In this document: in pieces, positions 43,901 to 55,995 of the stretch
Position numbering within the stretch: the stretch's first letter is position 1
Layout of the letters: every line of letters begins with the position of its first letter
From: Adiantum capillus-veneris
Taxonomy: Eukaryota; Streptophyta; Polypodiopsida; Polypodiales; Pteridaceae
Assembly (NCBI GenBank): GCA_014529385.2
Contig: CM043943.1
Span: 155,529,092 to 155,593,091 of the forward strand
Direction: 5' to 3'
DNA: 64,000 bases
Notes under the pieces: model-generated
What the model was told of the DNA's origin: nothing
Database searches by the model: none
The model's input: only the letters and a program-made list of their open reading frames with translations
Made by a program: the position numbers and the translations under genes

Positions 43901-45703
43901 TGCAAGGATATGGTGTTCCCCGACTCATTAGCATCTATATACATGTGCTCTTCCCTGTAGGTGAAGTAGATTCTCCTTTCAAGGAACTTCATGTTGGAAG
44001 CCATGCGGTTAAACCATGGTGCCCCAATGATAACATTCTCATGTTTGAGAGGGGAGATGAAGAAATCCTTTTTGTACACATAGCTTTGGACATGAAACCT
44101 TAATTTTCCAGTGAAAGAAGTAACTGAGATGTCTTGCCCCTTGATAGCTCCATTGGCTTTCAATGCATCTCCCATCTTGTGGGCGTGTATGCCTAGCTTA
44201 GTGGTCAACTCCGTGGATATGAAGTTGTGAGTTGAACTAGGGTCAAACAAAATAAAGGCATCATGCTCTTGAATCTTTCCCCAAGCATAGGAAAGGAGAA
44301 ATCCTTGGCAATGAGCATCCTGTTTTGGAGCTTCAAACATAGAGACTCTAGGAGTCTCATTGCGGGCAATTCTCTTGGGGCAAGGACGATAACCATGGCC
44401 TTGCTCCCCACACTTAAAACATTTGTGGTCCTTCAAAAAAAACTTCTAGCCCTTTAGGAGAGAGTTTATATTTATCTTTGTAAACTCCCTTCTCCTTGGA
44501 CCAATTGTTGTTGTTATATGGAATAGCCTTGTAAGAATTTTGGGCATTGGTTTTCCCCTTGGCATCATTTTTGTCTTTATTTTCCATGGGCTTGACATTC
44601 CGTCTAGCCCCTTGTTGGAAATTGATGCGCAAAGCAACCATGGTGTGGTGGATTACTTTGGTGATAGAAGTAGGCCGTTGAGAGTTGACATACTCGGCCA
44701 TCTCTTTGGGTAATCTCGCACAAAATTGTTTCTTTTGCACAACAAAGTATATCTTTTGAAAGATAGTAGTCTTGAGATGTAAATCCCAAACTTGTCTACA
44801 TATTTGTGGACAAGACTCATGAGAGAGAAGCTTTAAACTTCACCATTTGGTAAGCACTTTGTCCTTTGCATCACTTGCAAGGAATTGCTTCATGATGGAA
44901 ACTCGTAGAGTTTTCCATGTCTTTGGGGCTTTTTCGTTGCCACAAAAGCTAGCCCACCATTGATGAGCCGATTTTTGGAAGTGCATAGCTACATGGTGTA
45001 GCTTGGAGGACTCCGTGAAGCCCTCATCTCCAAAGGCCGCATCAAATTTTTGGATGAAGGCCAATACTTTGTCGGTAGCACCGAAGGTGCTATCATAGGT
45101 GAGAAAAGAGAAACTCTTTCCTCCCTCTTTGAACTTCTTTAACTTTGTGACCTTCGCTATGCAGGGTAAGATTTGCGATGTCCTCCCCTCCTGTATTCTC
45201 TAGGAGAATAGCCATAGCTTTCATCGGTAGAGGAGGAAGGTGAAGAAGAAGGAGAAGAGGGTGACCTCTTTCTTGCCCTTTTCTTCCTTTGTTTCCTCTC
45301 TTCCCTTTTAGAGTGACGAGGAGAAGGACTATGGGTTAACCATTTCCTCTTGGGAGGAGTTGGCGATTGTCTAGACCACCACCTTCATGGAGCCACATCT
45401 TTTGAGGAACCTAGGGAGTCATTTCTTTCTCGTTCTTTGGATTCCTCCTCTCGTATGGGAGAGAGTCTTCTTTTGGGGGTCTCACCAAGAGGCCTCCTAA
45501 GTTCTCTCTCCTCTTTGAGAGGAAAGAAAAACCCATAAGCACGAAGTTTTTGAGTAACTTAGGCTTGCAAAGAGGGGTGCCCATCGCTCGTTGCAACCTA
45601 GAACAAGATAATTAATAAACATTGGGACATCATCATTAAAACCTTCATGTGCAAAGTCAAAGCTATCAATGTTCATTCTACTCTCTTGGTTATTGTCAGC
45701 CAT
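43897..45703 (-). pseudogene. Gypsy element 2 Gag-protease
   Basis: Gag starts at ATG 45703 (MADNNQES). A capsid-like piece, FIQKFDAAFGDEGFTESSK then HQWWASF, is at 44840-45064. After frame changes the zinc knuckle CFKCGEQGHGYRPC lies near 44380-44425. The protease follows with LFDPSSTHNFIS, where D-S-G-A-T is expected, and VIIGAPWF. The last piece (43897-44436) is open for 179 codons. Confidence 0.85.
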
Positions 45704-45795
45704 CTTAGTTAAACTTAAGTGTTTACTTAGTGTATGCTTTGGCAATTCAAAACCTTAGTTGCTACTCCTCTTAGCCTTTGAAAATAGGCACTTAA

Positions 45796-47134
45796 CACTA
45801 CGTTGGTAACCTAACAGGACATAAAAGTGTCCTTTCAGGGTTTTGAAAAAAACCTCCAAGACCATAGTAGATCCACTCATTTTGTAAAATCCTTTCATGA
45901 GGTTATAGTTCAAGCCCTACTCCACATGGAAAAAATAAGAAACTTGTAAAATTTCTCATCTTTTGGTCACACCAAGCCTCCAAAGTTGATGGACCAGTAC
46001 ATTTTCATCAAAACGGTCATTTCTTATGTTTTGTTGCATAAAAATAAGATTAGGGATTTTTGTAGGACTTGAGATAAATTCCCTAGTTAACTTCAATGGG
46101 ATGGTGATCAGAACATATGATTGCTTCTCACTCACTATTTTTTGTTTTTCCAAAAGAAATAGGTACAAAAAAGTTGAATTTTTACCATTCTGCAAACCTA
46201 TCATCAAAGTTTCTATAGCCACGCTCAATACAAATAATATATGCATGTTTTCTTAGTTCCCTATTGTCCTTTAGGTTCATAAGGAGCCATGGAGCATGTC
46301 AAAAGAATAATACATCTCTTACCAAGGGGAATCTTGGGGACAAAGATGAAGTGCTAAATACAGCAAACATGAAAAAACTGGGTTCAACATTATGAGTTGT
46401 AGAATCCCATAGAAACTATTCAATATCTAGCCAAATTTGATCCTTATGACTAGATATGGTTACTACCTAAAAAATGCATGTAGTTTTCACAAGAATCTAA
46501 CAATATTGAAAAAGCTATACTTGATATACTAGAATGTTTTGTTTTCTTCTATAATTAGAAAAATCAACCATCGTTGTCTACTATGCAAAATAGGGTATTA
46601 GGTGCCCCAAAACTCAAGGAATATTAGCTTTATGTTACAATATGGGACATAGAAAATCAAAACTGCATTTGGATATCATGAAAGCCACCAAAAAAATCAT
46701 AGAAGAGCTAAAATTGGCTAAAAAACAGGATTTGACAATTTTTGTAATTTGGTCATAACTTACAACTTTAACATTTATTTCTCCCTAGAAGCATCAGGAC
46801 ATGTTGAGGACTACTGAAGATAGTTCTCTAGCATTATAGACCTCACAAACATGAATTCTAGAGTGGTATAGTTGCAAAAAGTTGAAAAAAGACAAAAACA
46901 GGACCCGTTTTTTCACACAGTTTAGGTTGTGAAATGTTGTGCAAGGACAAGGTAAAAGATGGAATTGATATTCCAAAAAAATGTCGAGTTTTTTTCAGCT
47001 CATGAGACAACTTTCTAGACAGATAGCACCTTAAAATCCATTTTGAAACTCTTGACATAATTCAAGGAAAATGGTCACTTAACAGGACATAAAAGTGTCC
47101 CAGGACATAAAAGTGTCCCATTACCAACCTAGTG
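45796..47134. mobile_element. TIR element T1: CACTA ends flanked by TTAA
   Basis: Ends CACTACGTTGGTAA... and ...TTACCAACCTAGTG are inverted repeats. Both are flanked by TTAA (45792-45795 and 47135-47138). Subterminal GGACATAAAAGTGTCC motifs occur once at the left and twice at the right. There is no coding capacity, so it is non-autonomous. It lies in the leader of gypsy element 2. Confidence 0.65.
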
Positions 47135-47990
47135 TTAAGTATCTACACCCACGGCTCGAATTGGTTAATTATAGAGAGTAGTGGAGTGAGTCTAACATAG
47201 CGAAGTTGCCGAGGGATAGCTCCTTTCGGACTTCTTATGGCTCAATAACGGTAAAGCTGTAGGCAAGTCTAAAAAGACTCCATTATTAAGACCAAAGCTC
47301 TCGAGGTGTGCACCATATCCCACATAGTGTGCTCAACAAAAACGATAATAGATCCCAGTCCCACTTACCCTAATATAATTAACAAAATCAACCATTAATA
47401 GGCTACTTAAGGAACTCTCTTCTTAACACTAGTTCTGTAATTGGACACTTAAGTGTCCTGAGACACTAAAGTGTCTTGTTTTCCTTCCAAGTTTTGGCAA
47501 TTTATTTGTCAAGCTAGAAAGAAGTTTTTTATACCTTGCTTCTACCATAGGTTGGTCATGAGGGAAATAAAACACTTGATTTTTCTCCATGTCAAAATAC
47601 AATCCATATGGATAGAATTCTGGTAAGTTCTAAGTCATAAATTTTAGTACAATTTCATGTTGTTTTGCCCAAAAGATTATAAAATTCTTATATCTTTTTG
47701 TAGAGATGGCCCTTTTTATGTTTATAAAAGCCAAGTGTTAGCATTTAGTGTTACAAAACAATGGAATGCACTTTAAAGACAAGTCACATGCAAGTTATAG
47801 ACATAATTTCATAATTGAGCACGTGCTGAATTAGAGCATAATTTTGGTCTTCCAAAGCTCCCCTCATGGAATTGGGGCTATTCTAGTGCAATTTGACAAC
47901 TACAAATGACTTTATATGTTGAAACCAAGAAACTGCATATTTTTTGGGTTCCCTAACTCAATTAAATTTCGTTTCTTGAACTCTATCTTG

Positions 47991-48614
47991 AATTTTTTAT
48001 CGTGAAAAAACTCTTGAAAATCTTGAGTTCTCCATAATAACATTAAAACCAAGGTTTTGGGAACCCCAATTGTGTATGTACCATGTACTTTGATACATTT
48101 AGTTGATCTATATAGAAATTTTGATATTATTTGAGGTTTTGAATGCTTATGTCTCAAGAATGAAAATATCAAAGTTTTCTCTTATGCTGTTTTGAACATT
48201 TAAAATAATCCAATAATTGTTGCATACCAAAGCCCTTCTATTTGCCATCTTGAGTCCTAGATGGAAAGGGTAAGTAGTGTATCACTTTCTAAAACTCATA
48301 AGAATTTTTTATCGTGGAAAAACTCTTGAAAATCTTGAGTTCTCCATAATAACATTAAAATCAAGGTTTTGGGAACCCCAATTGTGTATGTACCATGTAC
48401 TTTGATACATTTAGTTGATCTATATAGAAATTTTGATATTATTTGAGGTTTTGAATGCTTATGTCTCAAGAATGAAAATATCAAAGTTCTCTCTTATGCT
48501 GTTTTGAACATTTAAAATAATCCAATAATTGTTGCATACCAAAGCCCTTCTATTTGCCATCTTGAGTCCTAGATGGAAAGGGTAAGCAGTGTATCACTTT
48601 CTAAAACTCATAAA
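47991..48614. repeat. Tandem duplication, 312-bp unit, inside T2
   Basis: Copies at 47991-48302 and 48303-48614 are nearly identical. The repeated ORFs here are non-coding duplicates. Confidence 0.9.
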
Positions 48615-49149
48615 TACATCAAAAACATATTTTTCTTTGTATACAACGATATGCTTGAAATGGCTATATCAAACACATAGAACTTTTCATTATTTTATAT
48701 ACTCCCAAGTCAAATTTTTTGCACATGAAACTTTCAATTATATATAGCAAAATTGTGGAAAAGACAACTAAAATTTTCTACAAGGTCGCTTCATTTTTTT
48801 CTTGAGCTTATAAAGTCCATTTCTTAAAACCATCAATCGTAGTCTTACCAGGGTCAACTTGATGAGTATAGTATCACTTTCTAAAACTCATAATACATCA
48901 AAAACATATTTTTTTTGTATACAACGATATGCTTGAAATGGCTATATCAAACACATAGAACTTTTCATTATTTTATATACTCCCAAGTCAAATTTTTTGC
49001 ACATGAAACTTTCAATTATATATAGCAAAATTGTGGAAAAGACAACTAAAATTTTCTACAAGGTCGCTTCATTTTTTTCTTGAGCTTATAAAGTCCATTT
49101 CTTAAAACCATCAATCGTAGTCTTACCAGGGTCAACTTGATGAGTATAG
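48591..49149. repeat. Tandem duplication, 280-bp unit, inside T2
   Basis: Copies at 48591-48870 and 48871-49149 both begin GTATCACTTTCTAAAACTCA, the sequence that ends the 312-bp unit. Confidence 0.9.
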
Positions 49150-49345
49150 TTCTTGATCATGGTAGATTCTAAAATGCAAGGTTGTATTTTTAAAAGACCC
49201 TCTAGCTAACATATAAAATAATATCAAGAGGGTTTTCTTAAATAAACTGTTTAATGCAAGTAGCATTTAAATTTGTAAAAAAATGACACTTACGTGTCCT
49301 GTTTTGGTACCAAGCTAGTGTTAAGCAAGAAAAGAGAAACCTAAT

Positions 49346-49357
49346 GCTCTGATACCA
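49346..49357 (-). other. Primer-binding site of gypsy element 2
   Basis: The minus strand reads TGGTATCAGAGC, one base from the LTR. Confidence 0.9.
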
Positions 49358-49358
49358 A

Positions 49359-51148
49359 TGTAATGGAAACGGCCTATGAACTTTGAGAGTAGCGGAATTA
49401 GGAAATTAGGTGAAGCACTTTTGAGAGATTTTTTTGTGAGCATAGCGGTTGAACTTAATTGATGGTAGCAACATAAACATGGTACTTAGTTAACTTGGCA
49501 TGAACAATACTTTTGCAAGAGAGAGAGTTTAGAGAACATGACAATAGTTGAAGACCGGATTCATATGGAGCCGGTCCCCCCTTCAATAGGCATTTGTATT
49601 ATAGTTTCTCCCATTAAGAGAGACTTGGTACAATACAATCTTTGTGTTCCTTATGACCTACGTGATGGAATGAAGATGGAAAGCTTCATGCATCACAAGC
49701 ATCACATAAACTTGTAGAAAGCATTAACTATCCCAAGCCTTAGTCCCAAGGCCTCAAAACGCCTTCGAAGGTGGAGAGAGCTAGCAGGGAATGAGGATAG
49801 GGAAGAGGAAGAAGAAACATTCCATAGGAGAAAGAAATAGTTCCTCACTTATCATTACTCTTCTTGCTAGCATACATAATAGCATAGTAATGAAGATGGA
49901 GAAGATGGCAAGCTTAAGCATTGAAGCATGACTCTCGGTTGGATTTGCATTCCATAGCCAAGAGTGTTGGTGTAGGCTTTCACTCTCACAAGCTTAGAGA
50001 AGGAGGTTGTGTTCCTCAACTTTCACCAAGTGAGACTTACCTTTGCAAATGAGTGTGTGTGTGGAGTATATCCCCCTAGCACCCCCCTTTCTTGCTTCGG
50101 GCAAAAATTCTACTCGCTACAAGCTCATTGGACCCCTCTCCCCTTAGCCAATCACATCCAGCATGCAGTCAAGCCCTCTTTAGCCCAACCAATAGCATTC
50201 AAGCACACCATGTGGTTAAGCTTAGTGAGAGTCTGACATGTGTCCCATGTGCTCTTTTAGAATTCCCCTAACTTTGAGATTTTTATGCATAGGAAGTTTC
50301 TCAAGCAACTTCCTCATTAAGTGAGTAGGTTCTGTTTTTGACTCAAGCATCTTACCCCCCATGTATAGGAAGCTTCTCAAGCAACTTTCTCATTAAATGT
50401 GACAAGTACCTCAAGTACCTTAGTCATCAAGCATGACAACCACCTTAGGTGGGGTTCCCACCTCAAGCACAACCTTAGCTTGCTTAAGTTTAGGTCAGGT
50501 TCCCACATCAAGCACATCCCTAGCTTGCTTATGTTTAGGTCGAGTTCCCACCTCAAGCACAACCCTAGCTTGCTTAAGGTTCCCACCTCAAGCATAGCCC
50601 TAGCTTGCTTAAGGTTCCCACCTCAAGCACATCCCTAGCTTGCTTAAGTTTAGATCGGGTTCCCACCTCAAGCTCAACCCTAGCTTGCTTAAGGTCAAAG
50701 GAATTTTAACACTAACCATTGGACGTCTTTAATGAAGCTAACCCTAAGGTCTTTTAAGTTTCATTAGTTGCACATTGCTCTTTGATAGACTACCTCCTTG
50801 GATTAGTTGCACATTGCTCTTTGATAGACTACCCTAAGGTCTTTTAAGTTTCATTAGTTGCACATTGCTCTTTGATAGACTACCCTAAGGTCTTTTAAGT
50901 TTCATTAGTTGCACATTGCTCTTTGATAGACTACCTCCTTTTGGATCCCTATTGAGATGTAACCATCTCTCCTCTTGGTCCCCTGGTGAGGTAAGTCTAG
51001 AAGCACTTATTGCACATTGCTCTTTGATAGACCATCTCCTTTTGGACCCCTATTGAGATGCAACCATCTCTCCTTTTGGTCCTGTGTTGAGACAGGTCTA
51101 GAAGCACATGTCTTTATTCTAACTCTTGTTGCCGTTTATTCTCCCACA
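49359..51148 (-). repeat. 5' LTR of gypsy element 2 (about 1.79 kb)
   Basis: Aligns with the left LTR. It has lost about 120 bp near 50175 and gained tandem copies of a unit containing CATTGCTCTTTGATAGACTA (50770-50930). Confidence 0.85.
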
Positions 51149-51440
51149 TTAAATGATCTGCCTATACAGGAAACAAATAAAGAACATGAAAGTGAAACAG
51201 AAAACTACAAGGATGGTAATCATATTGGTCCATAGAGAAAGTGATTTGCATATTACATCATAAAATGTTGACTGCGATGAAGGATCGAAGAGTATCAATG
51301 TGGTATTTTTATAGGATAAAGACAAGCATAATGTATGGAATCATGGTTTCTTTTTGTGGAGAGAATGATGGAAGGGAGAGATGAAGGGAGGAAGGGATGG
51401 AGGGGGGGGGGGGTACGGAGGGAGAGAGTGATTAGAATCA
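51149..51440. other. Spacer between gypsy element 2 and the Helitron coding region
   Basis: Probably the 3' untranslated end of the Helitron. Contains a purine-rich G run near 51400-51413. No terminus could be fixed. Confidence 0.35.
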
Positions 51441-51960
51441 TTTAGGAATCATAAGATGAGCGGATGAATGATCCGACCAAAAGCAAAACCGTGTGCCCAC
51501 TATGAATGATGCAGGGGGATTTTTAATCCAAATATGATCGAGTTTTGAGTTGTACACAGTGGTGGCTACATCATGAATTTGTTGTGTGTAGCCATGTTAT
51601 TGGAGCTCTTCTTCCAAGTAATGATATTGATTGTTTGTGGGGTCATTGTCTGTATTAAAGTCTCCCATAAGGACACTAGGTACGGAGTTGTGACACTAAC
51701 GAGGCTCAAGAGGTTTTTGGAGATTTGTAGATGCAAATGATTTCCTAGTCAAGGTGTTCATGGATGACTAAGACAACTTGAATGATCTCTATTCCTGGAG
51801 CTAGCAGTGTGTTTGCAGACTGCAACTTCATGCAAGCCTTGTAGTAGATTGAAACACCAATTTTGTTGTGGTGATGGACATGATTAAACTCTGATGCAAG
51901 ATCATTGGAAGGATTTTTTTGTTTTATTTCTTGGAGGCACAAAATGTCAGAACTTACAAA
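51440..51960 (-). pseudogene. EEP endonuclease domain fused to the Helitron helicase
   Basis: Directly after the helicase the same frame reads SSDILCLQEIKQKNPSNDL (catalytic Glu region) and KIGVSIYYKA. After a frame change come VLMGDFNTDNDPTNNQY (GDFN motif), YNSKLDHIWIKN (the DH-type motif near the end) and FWSDHSSAHLM (SDH motif) near 51460. These are the ordered motifs of the exonuclease-endonuclease-phosphatase family, as in LINE and Helentron endonucleases. A TAA at about 51618 and a frameshift near 51745 break it. Confidence 0.8.
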
Positions 51961-53130
51961 ATTCGAATCCTCTTTGATATGATAGAGATATTTTTTACTA
52001 GATTCGATGTTCAACGATTGAATGATATGATGTGTGTATTTGTATGCGAATGGAAATTTTGTCAAGTTTTCCCATTTGGCTTCATTGCTAAGGCGATCAA
52101 GCTCATCAAGGAATTTTCTTGATTCGAGATGTTGGATGGATTGATTTGAGTTGTTGAGTTGGATGAAGAATGTGGAGGATTTGATGGATCTTTGATGCAG
52201 CTTGATTTCCACAAGTTTCAGAATTCCATTTGCGCCATTCACAAGACCATATGAGATATCGATATTCCCACCACAAACCTCAACAATCATTCCTACTTTA
52301 AGCTCCAAGGTCGAGGCCAAGCCTGCAGTGTTTTGTGGGTTGTTTGGCACTACAAAGTTTTTTGAGCAAGTTTTATGATGGTTGTCCCTTGCGTGGATGA
52401 TGTATGCGTGAGCAGGCAATTTCTCAAAAACAAGGCAGTTATGTGAGTCCTTCAAGTTATTGGTGACGTATAAATGGGGTGTTGTCAATTTGTCAAAGGC
52501 ATTATTGTTATGGTTGGTATTCAAGAGCAACAAATCCTCGCTTGTGTGTTTTTCTTTGCACACTCTATTGAGAATAACAATGAAGTCATTGTCTGATTGA
52601 CGCATTATTTTTGTAAGCTCATGGCATTTTATATGGGTGTGCCAAAACGAAGGCAAGAGTAATTGCAGAGAATCTTGTGGCTTGTTAAATATCCAGCGGT
52701 CTTGAACTGGGCTTGCTTGGCTTAAGTCACCACCGAAAATGACATCGAGACCACCGAATGGCTCTACGTGATTGTGCTTAATTGATCATAGTCTTGTGTC
52801 TATGATACGCTAGAGTCTATTTCCAATCAAATATGCTTCATCAAACACAACTAGTCTAAGGTTTTTATAGAGCTACGAGAGTTTAGCAAGACTTTCAAAA
52901 GAAAGAGAAATATTTGGTTGGAAGACAAGGGGCAAGCTCAATGCTGAGTGAATTGTTGTGCCTCCAAAGTTGAAAGTTGCTTTTCTTGTATATGCCATCA
53001 ATAATGTTGAGGGGAGTTCAACATCTAATTCAAGAGAGGTATTGTAGTGATGGATCAAGCCTTGAACGATTGCTTGCAAAGTGAAAGTTTTTCATGTTCC
53101 TGCACCCCAAGTCAAAAAGAGATGGATTGG
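51960..53130 (-). pseudogene. PIF1-like helicase of the Helitron
   Basis: Minus-strand order: Walker A as TWGAGT-stop-KTF near 53095-53110, so the P-loop Gly codon is now TGA; AYTRKATFNFGGTTIHSALSLPL (52873-53079); Walker B LRLVVFDEAYLIGN near 52830-52870; GGDLSQASPVQDRWIF near 52690-52750; then IMRQSDNDFIVILNRV, and further on LELKVGMIVEVCGGN and GLVNGANGILK in the 303-codon frame 51745-52656. All are in the order of Helitron helicases. It would unwind the donor strand. Confidence 0.82.
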
Positions 53131-55995
53131 TTGAGTTGGTTGCAAGCGTTTTCTATCACAATGTCATAAAAAAGGAAGCATTGCTCGATGTTCAACTTGG
53201 ATACAAGTGAGTGGTACTCCTCATTGCACAATGCCAAATTTTGAAATGTTGGCAAGGATCTTGTGGTGGGCTTTCTTGTTTGAATATCAAGGGCCAACTC
53301 ATATTTGTAAGGCTCATTATGCTCAGATCTTGAGAATGAGGACAATGAAAGTGTTTTAGTGCTTATTGCTCCAAGTTCCAACTTACTATATTTCTGATGA
53401 TTTTCATCTATAATTGTAAAGTTTATGGCATGCTTGTCTTTCCAACATTCAACACTTGTCTCAAAGGTTTTCTCATCGCCAATAAATGGGAGGAACAACA
53501 AACAAAGTTCATGGTAATGCTGCTCTTTCTCCTTCTCCACATTGAAGTTAGCATACCAAATGATTCAAGGCTTCTTGGATTCACAAATGGAGCCACGTAC
53601 GTATTGATAGTTGCTTGCTAATCAACCAAGCATATGTGTGCTAGCTTATCCGTACACTGAGTGTATTTGGTGACAAGCTCGTTAAAAAAAATGCTTGTAT
53701 CATCAGGATTCAAAGTGTTCAATGTGGCTCTTTGTTTTAAGAGCAATGTGCGCTAGCTTTCAAAGTCTGCATTGATAAACACAAATTGTCTACTTGCACT
53801 ATGTAAGGGCAATGAAAGAGAAATATATGTTGCTTGTTGTGATGTCATCTCTTGTATATTGATAAAAGCATTGCCGGTTTTTTTCAATCAATCTAAAGTT
53901 AGCACATTTGTTTTCTTGCAATCTTGTAGTATGTGCTTGATGGTTTTGCATGCGATTGAGTCATTCTTAATCATATATGATGTGCAATATGCAGCAGCGC
54001 CATGGCCATTGAAAATCAATTGAATGTCAATGTTTGCATCCCATAGAAGACACAGCTCTTTGTTGAAGTTGTTGGTGTAAATGTCCTTTGGATCTCTTTT
54101 TAAGAGCAGTGTTGGCTCTGTGATGGTTATAGAAAGGGATTGGTTGTATACTTGTTCAGTCATATCCAAAGAGTTCAACCATTCATCAGATGACGCAGTT
54201 GAATCCTGTCCAAGAGCAAGTAATCGATCGTCAATGCATTTTTTGATGGCTAAGAGTGTTTCTTTCTCTGTTTGAGATATCTTGGGTGGATATAGCACCA
54301 ATGTTTCTCAAGAGGGAGGGCACGGGAAACCAAAGCAACACATGCTTTTGCCTTTTTTACATGTTTTGCGATGAAAGTGAGTTTGCACGCCTCTAAGAGA
54401 CTCATCTAGCAGATTCATGTTAGTAGTGATATGTGTGTCAACAAAATGTATTGTATCATTATCTGGTGCACTACCAAAGAGGTGCATTTTTTACCCAAAG
54501 CAATCCATGATCATGTTTGACTCCCTCTATTTTGAAATTCAGTCACAAAAACTAATCTACTAATTCACCAAGGATGGTATTGTTGCGCTTCAACTCCTGC
54601 TTCATGGCTTGAAACCTATGTACGTAGTATCGGGCTGTTGTGATGGGATCGCATCGGACAAGTGCACGAATGAAGGAAGCTTTGTTTGGGTAGCCTGACT
54701 CTTTAACATGAGGATTCAATCTACACAAACAATCTTTCAAAGGGTTCCATCTTTGCTCCGCACATGAAAATGTAACAAATAAAGTCGGCTGGCCTAACTG
54801 ACGAATCATTGCAAACACAATTTGCTTAAGTTTCACCTTGAGTGGATTGACGTGCGCAGTGATTGAAAGTCATGATAGCCTAGCTTAGACAAAAGTAGTT
54901 GTTCAATGTTAGTGCTAGCTTGAACATCTTTTGTTTGCAATTGTCTGTCGTGCAATTTCCCCTTGCGTAGGCGTACCCAAATGGAACCAAGGACTTTTGC
55001 AATAATAAATTTCATTGTTTTGAAGAATAGATTTTCAATGTTTCTTGCAAATCGTCTATCCACATTCTTAAGCTCCCATTGTGCTACTTTTTGATATTTT
55101 TTCTTTGCCAACACATGATACTTTCTTCTTTGACCAAAAAACAATGTTGGGAATGATAACTCCTCACAAGATTCATCATCGAAAATGCTTAGAGGACTGA
55201 ATCCCTCACAAGGGGCTATACTTGCAAGTTGTGAATTATGATCCACAACTTGTTGTGCAAAGTAGATACCATGTACCAAAGTGTCCGTAGGATTAGTCTC
55301 ATCTTCAACATCTTCTTGGTGTGGACTACAAGCAAGATCAACATGGAGTGTGAAAGAAAATGACCAAGACATATCAATTGTAATGCCATGATCAATGTAC
55401 AATGGAGTGGCCAAAAGGTCAACCAAAGCCTGAAGAACACAGTTTGGGCGCACAATGCCACTCAGATATGCATAATCATATTCAAGCTTACATTTAATCT
55501 CTACAAGGATCGAAGCTTGATCATCAAAAAAGTGTGGCAACACTCTTTGAACCGATGACCGATCTGCCATTACATTCACAATGCTTCCACGTAAACTAAA
55601 TTGACCTTTAAAGTTTAGTTCTCAAATTTGTGCAAATGTTATGCGCAAGGATACAAGACGACTCTCTACTGAATTCAATTTTTCTACGGTAGGTATTTTG
55701 CTATTAAAATGAACCTCTCTTTTAAAACAAAACAATGGCTCTTCTTGTTTCTTCAACTTAGTCTTGCATGAGTAACACACTTGCAACCCTTTTTTATCAC
55801 CAATGACTATTGATTTTATTTGCTTGAAGCAAAAATTCTACCTTTGACATGCTATGCAAACTATGACGAAACATGAGAGAACCACACTAGGCACAAGCGA
55901 AAGCAGGGATATCTTCAATCATCTTGACATACAATAGAGTTCTACTAGATGAAACAATAGACTTTCTTTGGTGAATCCATGATGACTTGGACATG
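53112..55995 (-). pseudogene. Helitron Rep (HUH-type) and N-terminal region
   Basis: N-terminal part (about 55600-55995): CGSLMFR and VCYSCKTKL with Cys pairs, then LNSVESRLVSLRITF. 54833-55579 has VRPNCVLQAL and LSKLGYHDFQSLR. 54552-54836 has MIRQLGQPTLFVTFSCAEQRW and DPITTARYYVHRF. The HUH site near 54506-54514 reads H-D-H followed by GLLWVKNAPLW. 53888-54301 has LLLKRDPKDIYTN, ANIDIQLIFNG and AYCTSYMIK with the two Tyr of the nicking site. 53112-53540 leads into the helicase (LNIEQCFLFYDIV). Stops include TAG at 55887. Rep would nick and join element ends. Confidence 0.8.

Larger units (their letters stand above)
47427..49320. mobile_element. TIR element T2: CACTA ends flanked by TTAA
   Basis: Ends CACTAGTTCTGTAA and ...TACCAAGCTAGTG, flanked by TTAA (47423-47426 and 49321-49324). 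Subterminal GGACACTTAAGTGTCC is a perfect palindrome, and a similar GACACTTACGTGTC lies at the right. No transposase. The interior contains two local tandem duplications. Related to T1 by termini and subterminal motif. Confidence 0.6.
40199..51148 (-). mobile_element. Ty3/gypsy element 2, full length but decayed (about 11 kb)
   Basis: LTRs at 40199 to about 41969 and 49359 to about 51148 flank minus-strand Gag, protease, RT, RNase H and integrase remnants. The primer site (TGGTATCAGAGC on the minus strand, 49346-49357) is beside the right LTR. The leader is stretched to about 3.6 kb by two TIR elements (45796-47134 and 47427-49320). Shared sequence extends about nine bases past the TG...CA borders, so the exact inner ends are uncertain and no clear target duplication was found. 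Confidence 0.88.
51440..55995 (-). mobile_element. Helentron-like Helitron (Rep, helicase, endonuclease), decayed
   Basis: The minus strand carries, in order, an N-terminal zinc-finger region, a Helitron-type Rep with HUH-like motif, a PIF1-like helicase, and a C-terminal EEP endonuclease. This Rep-Hel-EN layout is that of Helentrons (Helitron2-like elements) rather than ordinary plant Helitrons. Frameshifts and stops split it into at least seven frames, so it is inactive. Termini were not located. Helitrons move by rolling-circle replication. Confidence 0.8.

Noticed and set aside
47912-48484. Paired similar ORFs at 47912-48172 and 48296-48484
   Set aside because: They arise from the 312-bp tandem duplication inside a non-coding TIR element.
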